Shown: one piece after another, positions 1 through 5,178 of the stretch
Layout: the number at the start of each line of letters is the position of its first letter
How positions within the stretch are numbered: the stretch's first letter is position 1
Assembly (NCBI GenBank): GCA_000416005.1
Contig: KE356563.1
Span: 1,173,852-1,179,032 of the forward strand
Reading direction: 5' to 3'
From: Haloquadratum sp. J07HQX50
GTDB taxonomy: Archaea > Halobacteriota > Halobacteria > Halobacteriales > Haloferacaceae
Length of the DNA stretch: 5,181 nt
Made by a program: the position numbers and the translations under genes
The notes under the pieces: model-generated
Database searches by the model: none
What the model was told of the DNA's origin: nothing
What the model saw: only the letters and a program-made list of their open reading frames with translations

Positions 1-319
1 CGACAGCAAGGCCGCTACCGGCAGCGACAACCGCGGCTGTCGTTGACACATTTATTGTATCGTATGCATCACCACCGGTTCCACAGGTGTCAACGAGCGG
101 TGATTGACTTGGTGAAATCGTTCGTGCAGCATCACGCATTCCGTGGGCAAACCCGGCAATTTCACTTTCGGTTTCACCCTTTGCGCGGAGAGCAGCTAAC
201 AGCCCTCCAATTTGAGCGTCTGTTGCCTCCTCAAAGATACGATCAGCCGCCTCACGAGCCTCTGCGTATGAGAGATCCTCACCATCAGTTGCCTGCGCAA
301 TGTAATCCTGGAGTGTCAT
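1..319 (-). CDS. trpD: Anthranilate phosphoribosyltransferase, N-terminal part (cut by window edge)
   Basis: This enzyme transfers phosphoribose from PRPP to anthranilate, the second step of tryptophan synthesis in the cytoplasm. The 106 visible codons start MTLQDYIAQATDGEDLSYAE and read openly to base 1, so the gene continues beyond the window. Residues 1-70 fit the helical N-terminal domain. They are followed by DTCGTGGD at 77-84, the PRPP-binding glycine loop, and NVST at 90-93; both sit at the spacing normal for TrpD. The next family motif (HGNR) would lie outside. The ATG at 319 is chosen because GGTGAG lies five bases before it and the protein starts where TrpD proteins normally start. 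A GTG three codons upstream is possible but less likely. In haloarchaea trpD commonly leads a trpDFEG operon, which fits the promoter and operator found just upstream, but the following genes are not visible. The pyrimidine phosphorylase relatives are a less likely reading, given the DTCGTGGD...NVST pair. Confidence 0.93.
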   Translation of the reverse strand, partial: MTLQDYIAQATDGEDLSYAEAREAADRIFEEATDAQIGGLLAALRAKGETESEIAGFAHGMRDAARTISPSQSPLVDTCGTGGDAYDTINVSTTAAVVAAGSGLAV

Positions 320-324
320 CGTGC

Positions 325-329
325 TCACC
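325..329 (-). promoter_or_regulatory. Shine-Dalgarno site of trpD
   Basis: On the minus strand GGTGA, part of the archaeal consensus GGAGGTGAT, ends five bases before the ATG at 319. This spacing supports that start and implies a transcript with a leader. Confidence 0.55.
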
Positions 330-348
330 AATGTACGAATCCGTGTTA

Positions 349-370
349 TAATGAACAAATCAGTTCATTA
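349..370. promoter_or_regulatory. Perfect palindrome, likely operator of trpD
   Basis: The arms TAATGAAC and GTTCATTA match perfectly over 8 bp around a 6-base spacer. The site directly abuts the TATA box and covers the span up to the predicted transcription start, which is where an archaeal repressor would block polymerase. Size and symmetry suit a dimeric helix-turn-helix regulator, for example of the Lrp/AsnC kind. The regulator is not in the window and its identity is unknown. An RNA hairpin is unlikely because the site lies mostly upstream of the predicted start. Confidence 0.6.
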
Positions 371-377
371 GTATAAG
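371..377 (-). promoter_or_regulatory. TATA box of the trpD promoter
   Basis: The minus strand reads CTTATAC here, a good archaeal TATA box. Transcription starting about 25 bases downstream would begin near 345-348, giving a leader of about 27 bases before the trpD ATG. The palindrome at 349-370 lies between this box and the predicted start. Confidence 0.55.
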
Positions 378-620
378 CATATCGAAGCTTAATACTGGGT
401 GGCAATCTGACCGGCGTGCATATACGAACTCGCAGTTACAGTGCGTGGGACGCCAGTGTGGGTGTTAGTGTTCCGTCTTAAATAAAGAAAAGAGAATCAC
501 ATTGCCAACAAGTGTGAAAACACGAATGCTCTCGTGGGCTCTCAGCCTCTCTTCATGTCGAAACATAGAAACGAAAGGTTCAATTACACTCCGCCAGCAA
601 AATATCGTACGCAATTAATT
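378..620. other. Intergenic stretch between trpD and tRNA-Val, no gene seen
   Basis: No reading frame with protein-like composition is present on either strand. It holds the upstream side of the trpD promoter and probably the tRNA promoter near its right end. A small GTGT-GAAA-ACAC hairpin lies around 511-522, too short to call a terminator. A TATA-like GCATATAC at about 418-425 has no matching gene. Confidence 0.5.
579..586 (+). promoter_or_regulatory. Possible TATA box of the tRNA-Val gene
   Basis: TTCAATTA, preceded by the purine-rich ACGAAAGG that could serve as a BRE, lies about 40 bases before the mature tRNA. It would place initiation near 608-610 and leave a short 5' leader for RNase P. 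The match is weak; AAAATAT at 599-605 is nearer but would start transcription inside the tRNA. Confidence 0.3.
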
Positions 621-695
621 GGGTTGGTAGTCTAGTCTGGTTATGACACCTCCTTGACATGGAGGAGATCGGCAGTTCAAATCTGCCCTAACCCA
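621..695 (+). tRNA. tRNA-Val (anticodon GAC)
   Basis: The full cloverleaf can be folded by eye. The acceptor stem is GGGTTGG (621-627) with CTAACCC (688-694), with one G-U pair, and the discriminator is A695. The D arm closes GTC with GAC. The anticodon stem is CCTCC/GGAGG around the loop TTGACAT, giving anticodon GAC at 656-658, which reads GUC and GUU valine codons. The T stem is GGCAG/CTGCC with loop TTCAAAT. There is no intron, the variable loop is short, and CCA is not encoded, so it must be added after transcription. The gene is single, with protein genes on the opposite strand on both sides. Confidence 0.96.
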
Positions 696-849
696 TCCTA
701 CAGTTCTACTCTATTTGTCATGAGAAGCGCCAGACTCAGTCGAAGAGTAGATAATACGACGGCCGTTGTGACCGAAGTGGCTAGCCGTTTATTATCGACT
801 CACCCGTTAGAAATCAGTTTTACTGCCACTTTCTGTAATGGACTGCTCG

Positions 850-1548
850 CTATCCTCTGAAGAGACGGACAACCTCATCAGAAATATCCGCCCGAACAGC
901 AACAACATACCGTGACTCAGGTCTTAACACCATTTCTGGGCCAGGTAGCTGATTATCATCGCGCCCAGCGACAACCAGAGCACCGCGTGGGAATGAAACT
1001 TCCTGAAGCTCTCGGTCCGCCACGGGAGCGTCTGTCGAGACAGTGAATTCAACTAATGTAAGATCCTCAGTTACCTCACTCACAGTCTGAACGCCTGCGC
1101 CTGCAACATGCATGATCTCATTAACCGCAGCGTTGCCCGCAAGCCTCTCAGGATATACGACCTCATCAACGAGTCCATCGTACTCATCAACGTTGCCATG
1201 ATCGATTCTGGCCACAGTCCCAATATCTGGCTGTATTTGTTTTGCCATCGTACAGATGCCGACGTTAGTCATCGCCCCGTAGTCGGTCAGCGCTGCGATA
1301 ATATTACTTCGGTCAAGTCCAGCCTGCTGCAGGATTGATCGTCGTCCACCATCACCCTGAATGACAGTCGCGTTGTACTGGTCGCTGAGAAATTCAACTC
1401 GGGTTGGGTCTTTTTCAATGATGACAACATCATGTCCACGGTCGGAAAGCTGTTGAGCAGCGTGATGGCCAACTTCTTTGCCGCCAACAATAATCGCCCT
1501 CATATCAGAACTTGTACTCATGAATCTGCTTAGAATTGAATGCTCCAT
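850..1548 (-). CDS. TrkA/RCK-domain potassium transport regulatory protein
   Basis: This is a 232-residue cytoplasmic protein of the TrkA type, the nucleotide-binding regulatory subunit that gates K+ channels and transporters. RCK_N (TrkA-N) spans about 16-138. It begins with the Rossmann strand MRAIIVGGKEVG (16-27), has an acidic residue at the end of strand 2 (E45 in VVIIEKD) and the conserved QGDG (64-67), then ALTDYGAMTN (86-95). RCK_C (TrkA-C) spans about 152-232 and ends in a typical YVVAVRA strand. One RCK unit is about the usual length for a separate subunit; TrkA proper often has two. The second glycine of the GxGxxG loop is a lysine (GGKEVG). No pore gene is visible nearby. The start is uncertain: the ATG at 1548 fits a leaderless mRNA from the TATA box near 1577, while ATGs at 1521 and 1503 also work and 1503 begins right at the fold. 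The stop is TAG. The specific partner is unknown. Confidence 0.87.
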   Translation of the reverse strand: MEHSILSRFMSTSSDMRAIIVGGKEVGHHAAQQLSDRGHDVVIIEKDPTRVEFLSDQYNATVIQGDGGRRSILQQAGLDRSNIIAALTDYGAMTNVGICTMAKQIQPDIGTVARIDHGNVDEYDGLVDEVVYPERLAGNAAVNEIMHVAGAGVQTVSEVTEDLTLVEFTVSTDAPVADRELQEVSFPRGALVVAGRDDNQLPGPEMVLRPESRYVVAVRADISDEVVRLFRG

Positions 1549-1573
1549 CTGTAAGTAATTGCCACAATCAACA

Positions 1574-1581
1574 GTATATTA
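1574..1581 (-). promoter_or_regulatory. TATA box of the RCK-protein gene
   Basis: The minus strand reads TAATATAC here, centred about 28 bases upstream of the ATG at 1548. The expected start near 1551 gives an essentially leaderless transcript, common in haloarchaea, and supports the longest start. Confidence 0.5.
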
Positions 1582-1870
1582 CATTATCATTGATATCTGC
1601 CCCTTGTCTTTGAGTAGAGGACTACGGTACCACACCGCTGGTCTGGGGTTTGCAGTCCACCGTCTCTGGCCAAGGGAGGGTCATGAGGAGATGTCATGAA
1701 CGGAGACCTCAGGCCGTGCCAATCGGTGGGACTGTCATTGCTATCCGGGGCAGGTGCGGATCTTCACTGTTTTATTCACAATTCATCAGACTCGTGTTTT
1801 ATCCTTACTATGGGTAGTTGGTGCACGTATTGAGCGTTGAGAATTACTGTGCGAGAAGAAAATGTAATAC
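1582..1870. other. Divergent intergenic region, no protein gene seen
   Basis: This stretch separates the two divergent promoters. About 1615-1765 is richer in G and C than its surroundings and has small self-complementary parts: GGACT/AGTCC around 1619-1657, CGGT/ACCG inside it, and GTCTC/GAGAC around 1663-1707. GTCATGA occurs twice, at 1680-1686 and 1693-1699. I cannot fold it into a known RNA and see no convincing reading frame. It could be an unannotated small RNA, a regulator-binding region or neutral spacer. Confidence 0.4.
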
Positions 1871-1877
1871 GGGTCTA

Positions 1878-1884
1878 TTTATAT
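1878..1884 (+). promoter_or_regulatory. TATA box of the amino acid permease gene
   Basis: TTTATAT is a near-ideal archaeal TATA box. Initiation about 26 bases on, near 1906, would leave a leader of about 40 bases before the ATG at 1946. No Shine-Dalgarno site is visible in that leader. Confidence 0.6.
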
Positions 1885-1945
1885 TGTTCATATGTCTAAT
1901 CGTGAGCAAATCACAAGTTCGTAATCAGTTTTCAGAGCCTGGCAT

Positions 1946-3427
1946 ATGAGTGGTCACGACCAACGAGAACCGGAGGCAGAGCTCGGTCTCTTAGATGCGA
2001 CGATGATCGGAATGGGTGCCATGATTGGTGCTGGCATCTTTGTTCTTACCGGCCTTGCAGCAGAAATATCTGGACCAGCAGCGCTTCTGGTGTTCATGCT
2101 TAATGGAGTCGTAACTGCTTTTACTGGCCTTTCATACGCTGAGCTTGCATCAGCTATTCCAAAGAGCGGCGGCGGATATGCATTTGTTCGAGAAATATTC
2201 GACGACTTCGGGTCGTTCATTATGGGATGGATGCTCTGGTTCGCCTACATGATTGCTGGAGCTCTCTATGCACTTGGATTCGCGCCAAACTTTCTTGAGT
2301 TATTGCACGTGTATGGAGTCGTGGCTCCGCCGGATCAGGTTAGCGCAGTTGTACTTCCAATTATTGGTGTTGGTCTTCCGGCGAATTTCGCACTTGCATT
2401 CATCGCAGTCGCAGGCATAGTTTTACTGAATGCTGCCTCAACAGCCGCTAGTGGAAGTGTCGAAACGATCTTTACTTTTATTAAGGTCTCAATACTGGTC
2501 GTGTTCGTTGCCTTTGGCTTCCTGTCAGCAGGTGGCGGCGGCGAAACCAGTTTCACTTTTCAAAACTTTGACCCACTGTTTGCTGAAGGGAATGGTGCAT
2601 TCAGTATTCTCCCTGCGATGGGGCTTACGTTCATTGCGTTTGAGGGATACGATCTCATCACAACCGTTACCGAAGAGGTAGAAAACCCACGTGAGAACAT
2701 TCCGAAAGCCATCTTCGTGAGTTTAGCCGTTACAGTGGTTGTCTATCTACTTGTCGTGACCGTGGCAATCGGCACACTCGGGGCTAGCGAGTTGGCAGCA
2801 GCTGGTGAAGCCGGCATAGCAACAGCGGCAACCTCATTCATGCCAACTGGAGTTCCAATAATTCAGAACGGGGGTGCCCTCATCGTTTTCGGAGCTGTGT
2901 TCTCGACGATTACTGCACTAAATGCAGTGGTCATTGCATCATCCCGAGTAGCATTTTCAATGGGCCGCGAGGGACAACTACTCCCATCAATCGGAAAAAT
3001 TCACTACCGATTTGGAACGCCGCTTGCAGCAGTGTTATTGAGTGCGGTAGTGATGCTTGGATCAGTCGTCCTTCCGACTCAGAGTGCAGGGAACATGTCG
3101 AGTCTGTTCTTCTTGCTGTCGTTTATCGTGGTTAATGTTGCAGTGATTCGGCTGCGCCGAGAGCGACCGGACATGAACCGTCCTTACGAGATACCATACT
3201 ATCCGATTCCTCCAATATTAGCAATTATATTGAATGCAGGGCTTGCAATCGTCTTAATCAACTTCTTGATACAGACGGATCAGCTCGCATTGATTTTAAG
3301 TATCAGCTGGCTAGCTATAGGCGGTGTAATGTATGTTGTTCTCAACCGATTCCGCAACCGAGGAACAGCAGATACAACTGACGCTGATATTGCTCAGCCA
3401 GTGGCAGAGTCTCCTGATAATGATTAA
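1946..3427 (+). CDS. APC-family amino acid permease
   Basis: This is a 493-residue membrane protein of the amino acid-polyamine-organocation family, predicted to carry amino acids across the cytoplasmic membrane by proton or sodium symport or by exchange. About 12 hydrophobic segments can be placed: roughly 17-38, 43-66, 88-114, 145-163, 172-194, 217-236, 255-279, 308-332, 357-376, 383-402, 420-441 and 446-466. Family motifs are GAGIF at 28-32 in helix 1 (the unwound substrate-binding loop), SYAELASAIPKSGGGYAF at 63-80, FEGYDLITTVTEEVENPREN at 232-251 after helix 6, and SRVAFSMGREGQLLP at 333-347. The ATG at 1946 is the first possible start after an in-frame TAA at 1922-1924. The tail from 467 is short and acidic. 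Some haloarchaeal relatives carry a C-terminal UspA domain; this one does not. The substrate cannot be told from sequence by eye. The gene has its own promoter and is divergent from the RCK gene. Confidence 0.92.
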   Translation: MSGHDQREPEAELGLLDATMIGMGAMIGAGIFVLTGLAAEISGPAALLVFMLNGVVTAFTGLSYAELASAIPKSGGGYAFVREIFDDFGSFIMGWMLWFAYMIAGALYALGFAPNFLELLHVYGVVAPPDQVSAVVLPIIGVGLPANFALAFIAVAGIVLLNAASTAASGSVETIFTFIKVSILVVFVAFGFLSAGGGGETSFTFQNFDPLFAEGNGAFSILPAMGLTFIAFEGYDLITTVTEEVENPRENIPKAIFVSLAVTVVVYLLVVTVAIGTLGASELAAAGEAGIATAATSFMPTGVPIIQNGGALIVFGAVFSTITALNAVVIASSRVAFSMGREGQLLPSIGKIHYRFGTPLAAVLLSAVVMLGSVVLPTQSAGNMSSLFFLLSFIVVNVAVIRLRRERPDMNRPYEIPYYPIPPILAIILNAGLAIVLINFLIQTDQLALILSISWLAIGGVMYVVLNRFRNRGTADTTDADIAQPVAESPDND

Positions 3428-3442
3428 ACACAGGCAATGATA

Positions 3443-3469
3443 GGGTAGGTAAGGTAGGTGGGTGATGGG
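3443..3469 (+). repeat. G-rich GGTA-type short repeat
   Basis: Just after the permease stop, the plus strand shows six G-runs (GGG, GG, GG, GG, GGG, GGG) separated by TA, TAA, TA, T and TGAT, built from an imperfect GGTA/GGTAA/GGTG repeat. It is pure enough to be a slippage-prone tract and could form a two-layer G-quadruplex on the mRNA or coding strand. Runs of T follow at once. Confidence 0.6.
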
Positions 3470-3477
3470 TTTTGTTG
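3470..3477 (+). terminator. Possible T-rich terminator of the permease gene
   Basis: TTTTGTTG follows the G-rich tract 43 bases after the stop codon. Archaeal termination needs mainly a T-run in the coding strand, and an upstream structured G tract could help pausing. The run is short, so this is only a candidate. Confidence 0.35.
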
Positions 3478-3809
3478 TGCAGCGCTCGTTTCAATATTGA
3501 TTAAGATTTGATCGACTTCAGCCAATGAATAAAGTGATTTGGTATGTTTGTCTCCCCCGTATGGCTGTGGTCCTGGCCAAGTCAATGAGGTCCTATCGGA
3601 ATCTGTGTCACTGCCGTGCGAACTGCCGTTGGCTCGCCGCCTCTTGTAGTTCGGGGCCGGTGTCTTATCCATCTAGCATATACAAGCCCTGTGGGCAGCA
3701 ACAAACCGATGTGGCAGAAGTCCAGGGTGGCCGCCGTGCGTGTTTGACCTCCGACTGAGAGCCAAAGTATGCGCCTTCTATTGAGGACGAAGTTTCAAGA
3801 CTATTGGTG
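3478..3809. other. Intergenic region upstream of the CBS-HPF gene, no gene supported
   Basis: Open frames exist here on both strands, but their translations have no family resemblance, are rich in Ser, Arg and Cys, and are not acidic as expected for a haloarchaeal protein, so I treat them as chance. About 3555-3745 is GC-richer than its flanks. It has a GCCC-TGT-GGGC hairpin at 3686-3696, GGTCCT twice (3569-3574 and 3589-3594), CTGCCGT twice (3611-3617 and 3623-3629) and GCCGTGCG twice (3613-3620 and 3733-3740). TATA-like GCATATAC at about 3677-3684 is a possible distal promoter. Confidence 0.4.
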
Positions 3810-3815
3810 AAATAT
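3810..3815 (+). promoter_or_regulatory. Possible TATA box of the CBS-HPF gene
   Basis: AAATAT, within GAAATATG, is centred about 27 bases upstream of the ATG at 3840. It would produce a leaderless transcript starting at or next to the A of that ATG, and would exclude the upstream TTG and GTG starts. The box is weak, and a promoter further upstream remains possible. Confidence 0.4.
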
Positions 3816-3825
3816 GTTGATGTTA

Positions 3826-3830
3826 GAGGT
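3826..3830 (+). promoter_or_regulatory. Shine-Dalgarno-like site before the CBS-HPF start
   Basis: GAGGT ends nine bases before the ATG at 3840 and matches the haloarchaeal anti-Shine-Dalgarno. It favours 3840 over the in-frame TTG at 3804 and GTG at 3807. If the transcript is leaderless it would not be used. Confidence 0.4.
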
Positions 3831-3839
3831 ATTCTCACC

Positions 3840-4976
3840 ATGGACATTACTGAGATCGTTGCATCTGAATATGTGGAAGTGAATGCCAGCGAGCGACTTG
3901 GCAAGATTCGATCCATCTTTGAGCGTGAAAACCCTCGAGGGTTGCTGGTAACCGATAATGGAGAGTATGTTGGGGTTATTGGCGAAAAGCAACTCGTTCG
4001 TTCACGGATGGGGGATGATACGAAGGCCTCAGTCGTGACAAAGACTGCCCCGCAAATCGATAATCATGAAGATATTCGCGAAGCCGCTCGGATGCTGGTT
4101 GAGGGCGATGTCTCTGTGGCTCCAGTGTTTAGTGGCGAAAAACTTGAGGGGATTATCACAGGTGACCGGATTCTCGATGCAGTGCTCGAGAATTTAGATG
4201 CGATTTCAGTTGCTGATATCTCGACCGAAAATATTGTAACGATCAAAGATCAATCCCGCGTCGGTCAGGCGATTAATCGACTCCGCGAACATGGTATCTC
4301 CCGATTACCGGTCGTTGATGAGACTGAGTCATTAACTGGCATCGTCACCACTCATGATATCGTTGAGTTCGTCGTTCGTGATGACACACGGCAAGGTCGC
4401 GGTGATCGCCGGGGTGATATCGATCGGATGCTTGACTTACCAGTGTATGATCTGATGTCCGACCCAGTCATCACAGCAGACCCATCAGAGACAGTGCAGT
4501 CAGCTGTCGAACGTATGTTTGAAAACAATATTTCTGGGTTAGTCGTGAGCTCTGAGGCAGCGCCAATCGAAGGGGTGTTGACGAAAACAGATGTTCTACG
4601 CGCGCTTACGTTCACTGAGGAGGAATCGATGGACGTGCAAATAACGAATATAGATCTCTTAGAAACATTAACTCGCAGAGAGATAGTTGAGTCGATTACG
4701 AATGTGGTTGACAAATATCAGGAAATGCAGGTGCTGCACGCTCATGTTCGTCTTCATGAACACAAAGAGAAGCTTCGCGGCACACCATTGATGCAATGTC
4801 AGGTTCGCCTCAGAACTAGTTTAGGCCAAGTCGCTGGGAGTGGCGAGGGATACGGTTCAGAGCAGGCTTTCCACGTAGCGTTAGATAAACTCGAGCGGAA
4901 TGTGCTCGAAATGAAAGGCGTAAATGCCGATGAAGAGTACCGCGGTCAGCTGATTAGAAAATTAGGTGATATTTGA
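3840..4976 (+). CDS. Four-CBS protein with C-terminal ribosome hibernation (HPF/RaiA-like) domain
   Basis: This 378-residue, cytoplasmic acidic protein is predicted to sense adenine nucleotides and act on ribosomes. CBS motifs lie at about 3-58, 66-118, 126-178 and 204-256, forming two Bateman modules. The ribose-binding pattern G-h-h-T-x-x-D is intact in CBS3 (GIVTTHD, 167-173) and CBS4 (GVLTKTD, 245-251). It is broken in CBS1 (GVIGEKQ, 45-51) and altered in CBS2 (GIITGDR, 104-110), so ligand binding is expected mainly in the second module. Residues 264-360 follow the HPF/RaiA beta-alpha-beta-beta-beta-alpha order: strand VQITNID, helix TRREIVESITNVVDKYQ, strand HAHVRLHEHK, strands CQVRLRTSL and QVAGSGEGYG, then helix AFHVALDKLERNVLEMKG, whose DKLER is typical of HPF. 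An arginine-rich linker (180-196) separates CBS3 and CBS4. ATG 3840 is preferred to upstream TTG/GTG on promoter and Shine-Dalgarno spacing. The CBS part is certain; the HPF assignment is by-eye similarity, and ribosome action is inferred. Confidence 0.88.
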   Translation: MDITEIVASEYVEVNASERLGKIRSIFERENPRGLLVTDNGEYVGVIGEKQLVRSRMGDDTKASVVTKTAPQIDNHEDIREAARMLVEGDVSVAPVFSGEKLEGIITGDRILDAVLENLDAISVADISTENIVTIKDQSRVGQAINRLREHGISRLPVVDETESLTGIVTTHDIVEFVVRDDTRQGRGDRRGDIDRMLDLPVYDLMSDPVITADPSETVQSAVERMFENNISGLVVSSEAAPIEGVLTKTDVLRALTFTEEESMDVQITNIDLLETLTRREIVESITNVVDKYQEMQVLHAHVRLHEHKEKLRGTPLMQCQVRLRTSLGQVAGSGEGYGSEQAFHVALDKLERNVLEMKGVNADEEYRGQLIRKLGDI

Positions 4977-5009
4977 GGTTCGGTTCGCACACAGTGAGAT
5001 TATGTTACC

Positions 5010-5019
5010 TTTTTTATTT
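5010..5019 (+). terminator. T-run terminator of the CBS-HPF gene
   Basis: TTTTTTATTT starts 34 bases after the TGA stop. A plain T-run like this is the standard archaeal intrinsic terminator, and no hairpin is needed or seen. Confidence 0.65.
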
Positions 5020-5060
5020 CCGACTGCACCAATTGTTTGTCTCGCCCATTGTGTGATTTA

Positions 5061-5080
5061 TTGAACGTCTTTTTGTTCGA
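5061..5080 (+). terminator. Small hairpin with T-rich loop, possible second terminator
   Basis: TTGAAC (5061-5066) pairs with GTTCGA (5075-5080), with one G-U pair, around an eight-base loop that contains five T. It may back up the T-run at 5010, or be chance. Confidence 0.3.
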
Positions 5081-5101
5081 TTGAGAGAGCGGACGGTGGG
5101 T

Positions 5102-5109
5102 CATATAAG
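5102..5109 (+). promoter_or_regulatory. TATA box of a gene to the right of the window
   Basis: CATATAAG is a good TATA box. Initiation would fall near 5131, inside the dyad at 5120-5144. The complement, CTTATATG, is also TATA-like, but no minus-strand frame follows it, so plus is favoured. Confidence 0.45.
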
Positions 5110-5119
5110 ATGGAAACCA

Positions 5120-5144
5120 GACTGACCAATTACACAGTTCAGTC
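5120..5144. promoter_or_regulatory. Imperfect inverted repeat at the predicted start site, possible operator
   Basis: GACTGACC (5120-5127) and GTTCAGTC (5137-5144) are complementary at seven of eight positions around a nine-base spacer. The dyad covers the predicted transcription start, where a repressor could act. Its half-site shares GTTCA with the trpD palindrome, which may be chance. Confidence 0.35.
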
Positions 5145-5172
5145 AGATATCTGCTGGTTCGATTCCTGATGC

Positions 5173-5178
5173 GGTGAT
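5173..5178 (+). promoter_or_regulatory. Shine-Dalgarno site of a gene starting just beyond the window
   Basis: GGTGAT is a strong match to the archaeal consensus and is followed by TTT at the edge. With the TATA box at 5102 it predicts a plus-strand start codon within about 10 bases outside the window. Confidence 0.35.

Noticed and set aside
43..351. Plus-strand open frame of 102 codons rich in His and Arg
   Set aside because: It is the antisense of trpD, whose minus-strand frame has clear family motifs.
621..695. tRNA-Val as an integration site of a mobile element
   Set aside because: There is no integrase gene and no repeated copy of the tRNA 3' end elsewhere in the window.
654..860. Plus-strand open frame of 68 codons
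   Set aside because: It starts inside the anticodon arm of tRNA-Val and its translation has no recognisable or acidic character.
1946..3427. Permease as a KimA/KUP-type potassium importer, suggested by the RCK neighbour
   Set aside because: Helix 1 carries GAGIF and the helix 6 region the amino acid permease pattern, fitting amino acid carriers rather than KimA or KUP.
3424..3758. Two open frames on opposite strands between the permease and the CBS gene
   Set aside because: Both are short, overlap each other, lack acidic bias and resemble no family; the minus one overlaps the G-rich repeat.
3804..3839. Longer N-terminus of the CBS protein from TTG 3804 or GTG 3807
   Set aside because: These are rare start codons without a good ribosome site, and the protein fold begins at MDITEIV from the ATG at 3840.
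3814..3882. 22-codon upstream frame (ATG after GGTGA) overlapping the CBS-HPF start
   Set aside because: It could be a regulatory upstream frame, but if the TATA box at 3810 is real this ATG is not transcribed, and nothing else supports it.
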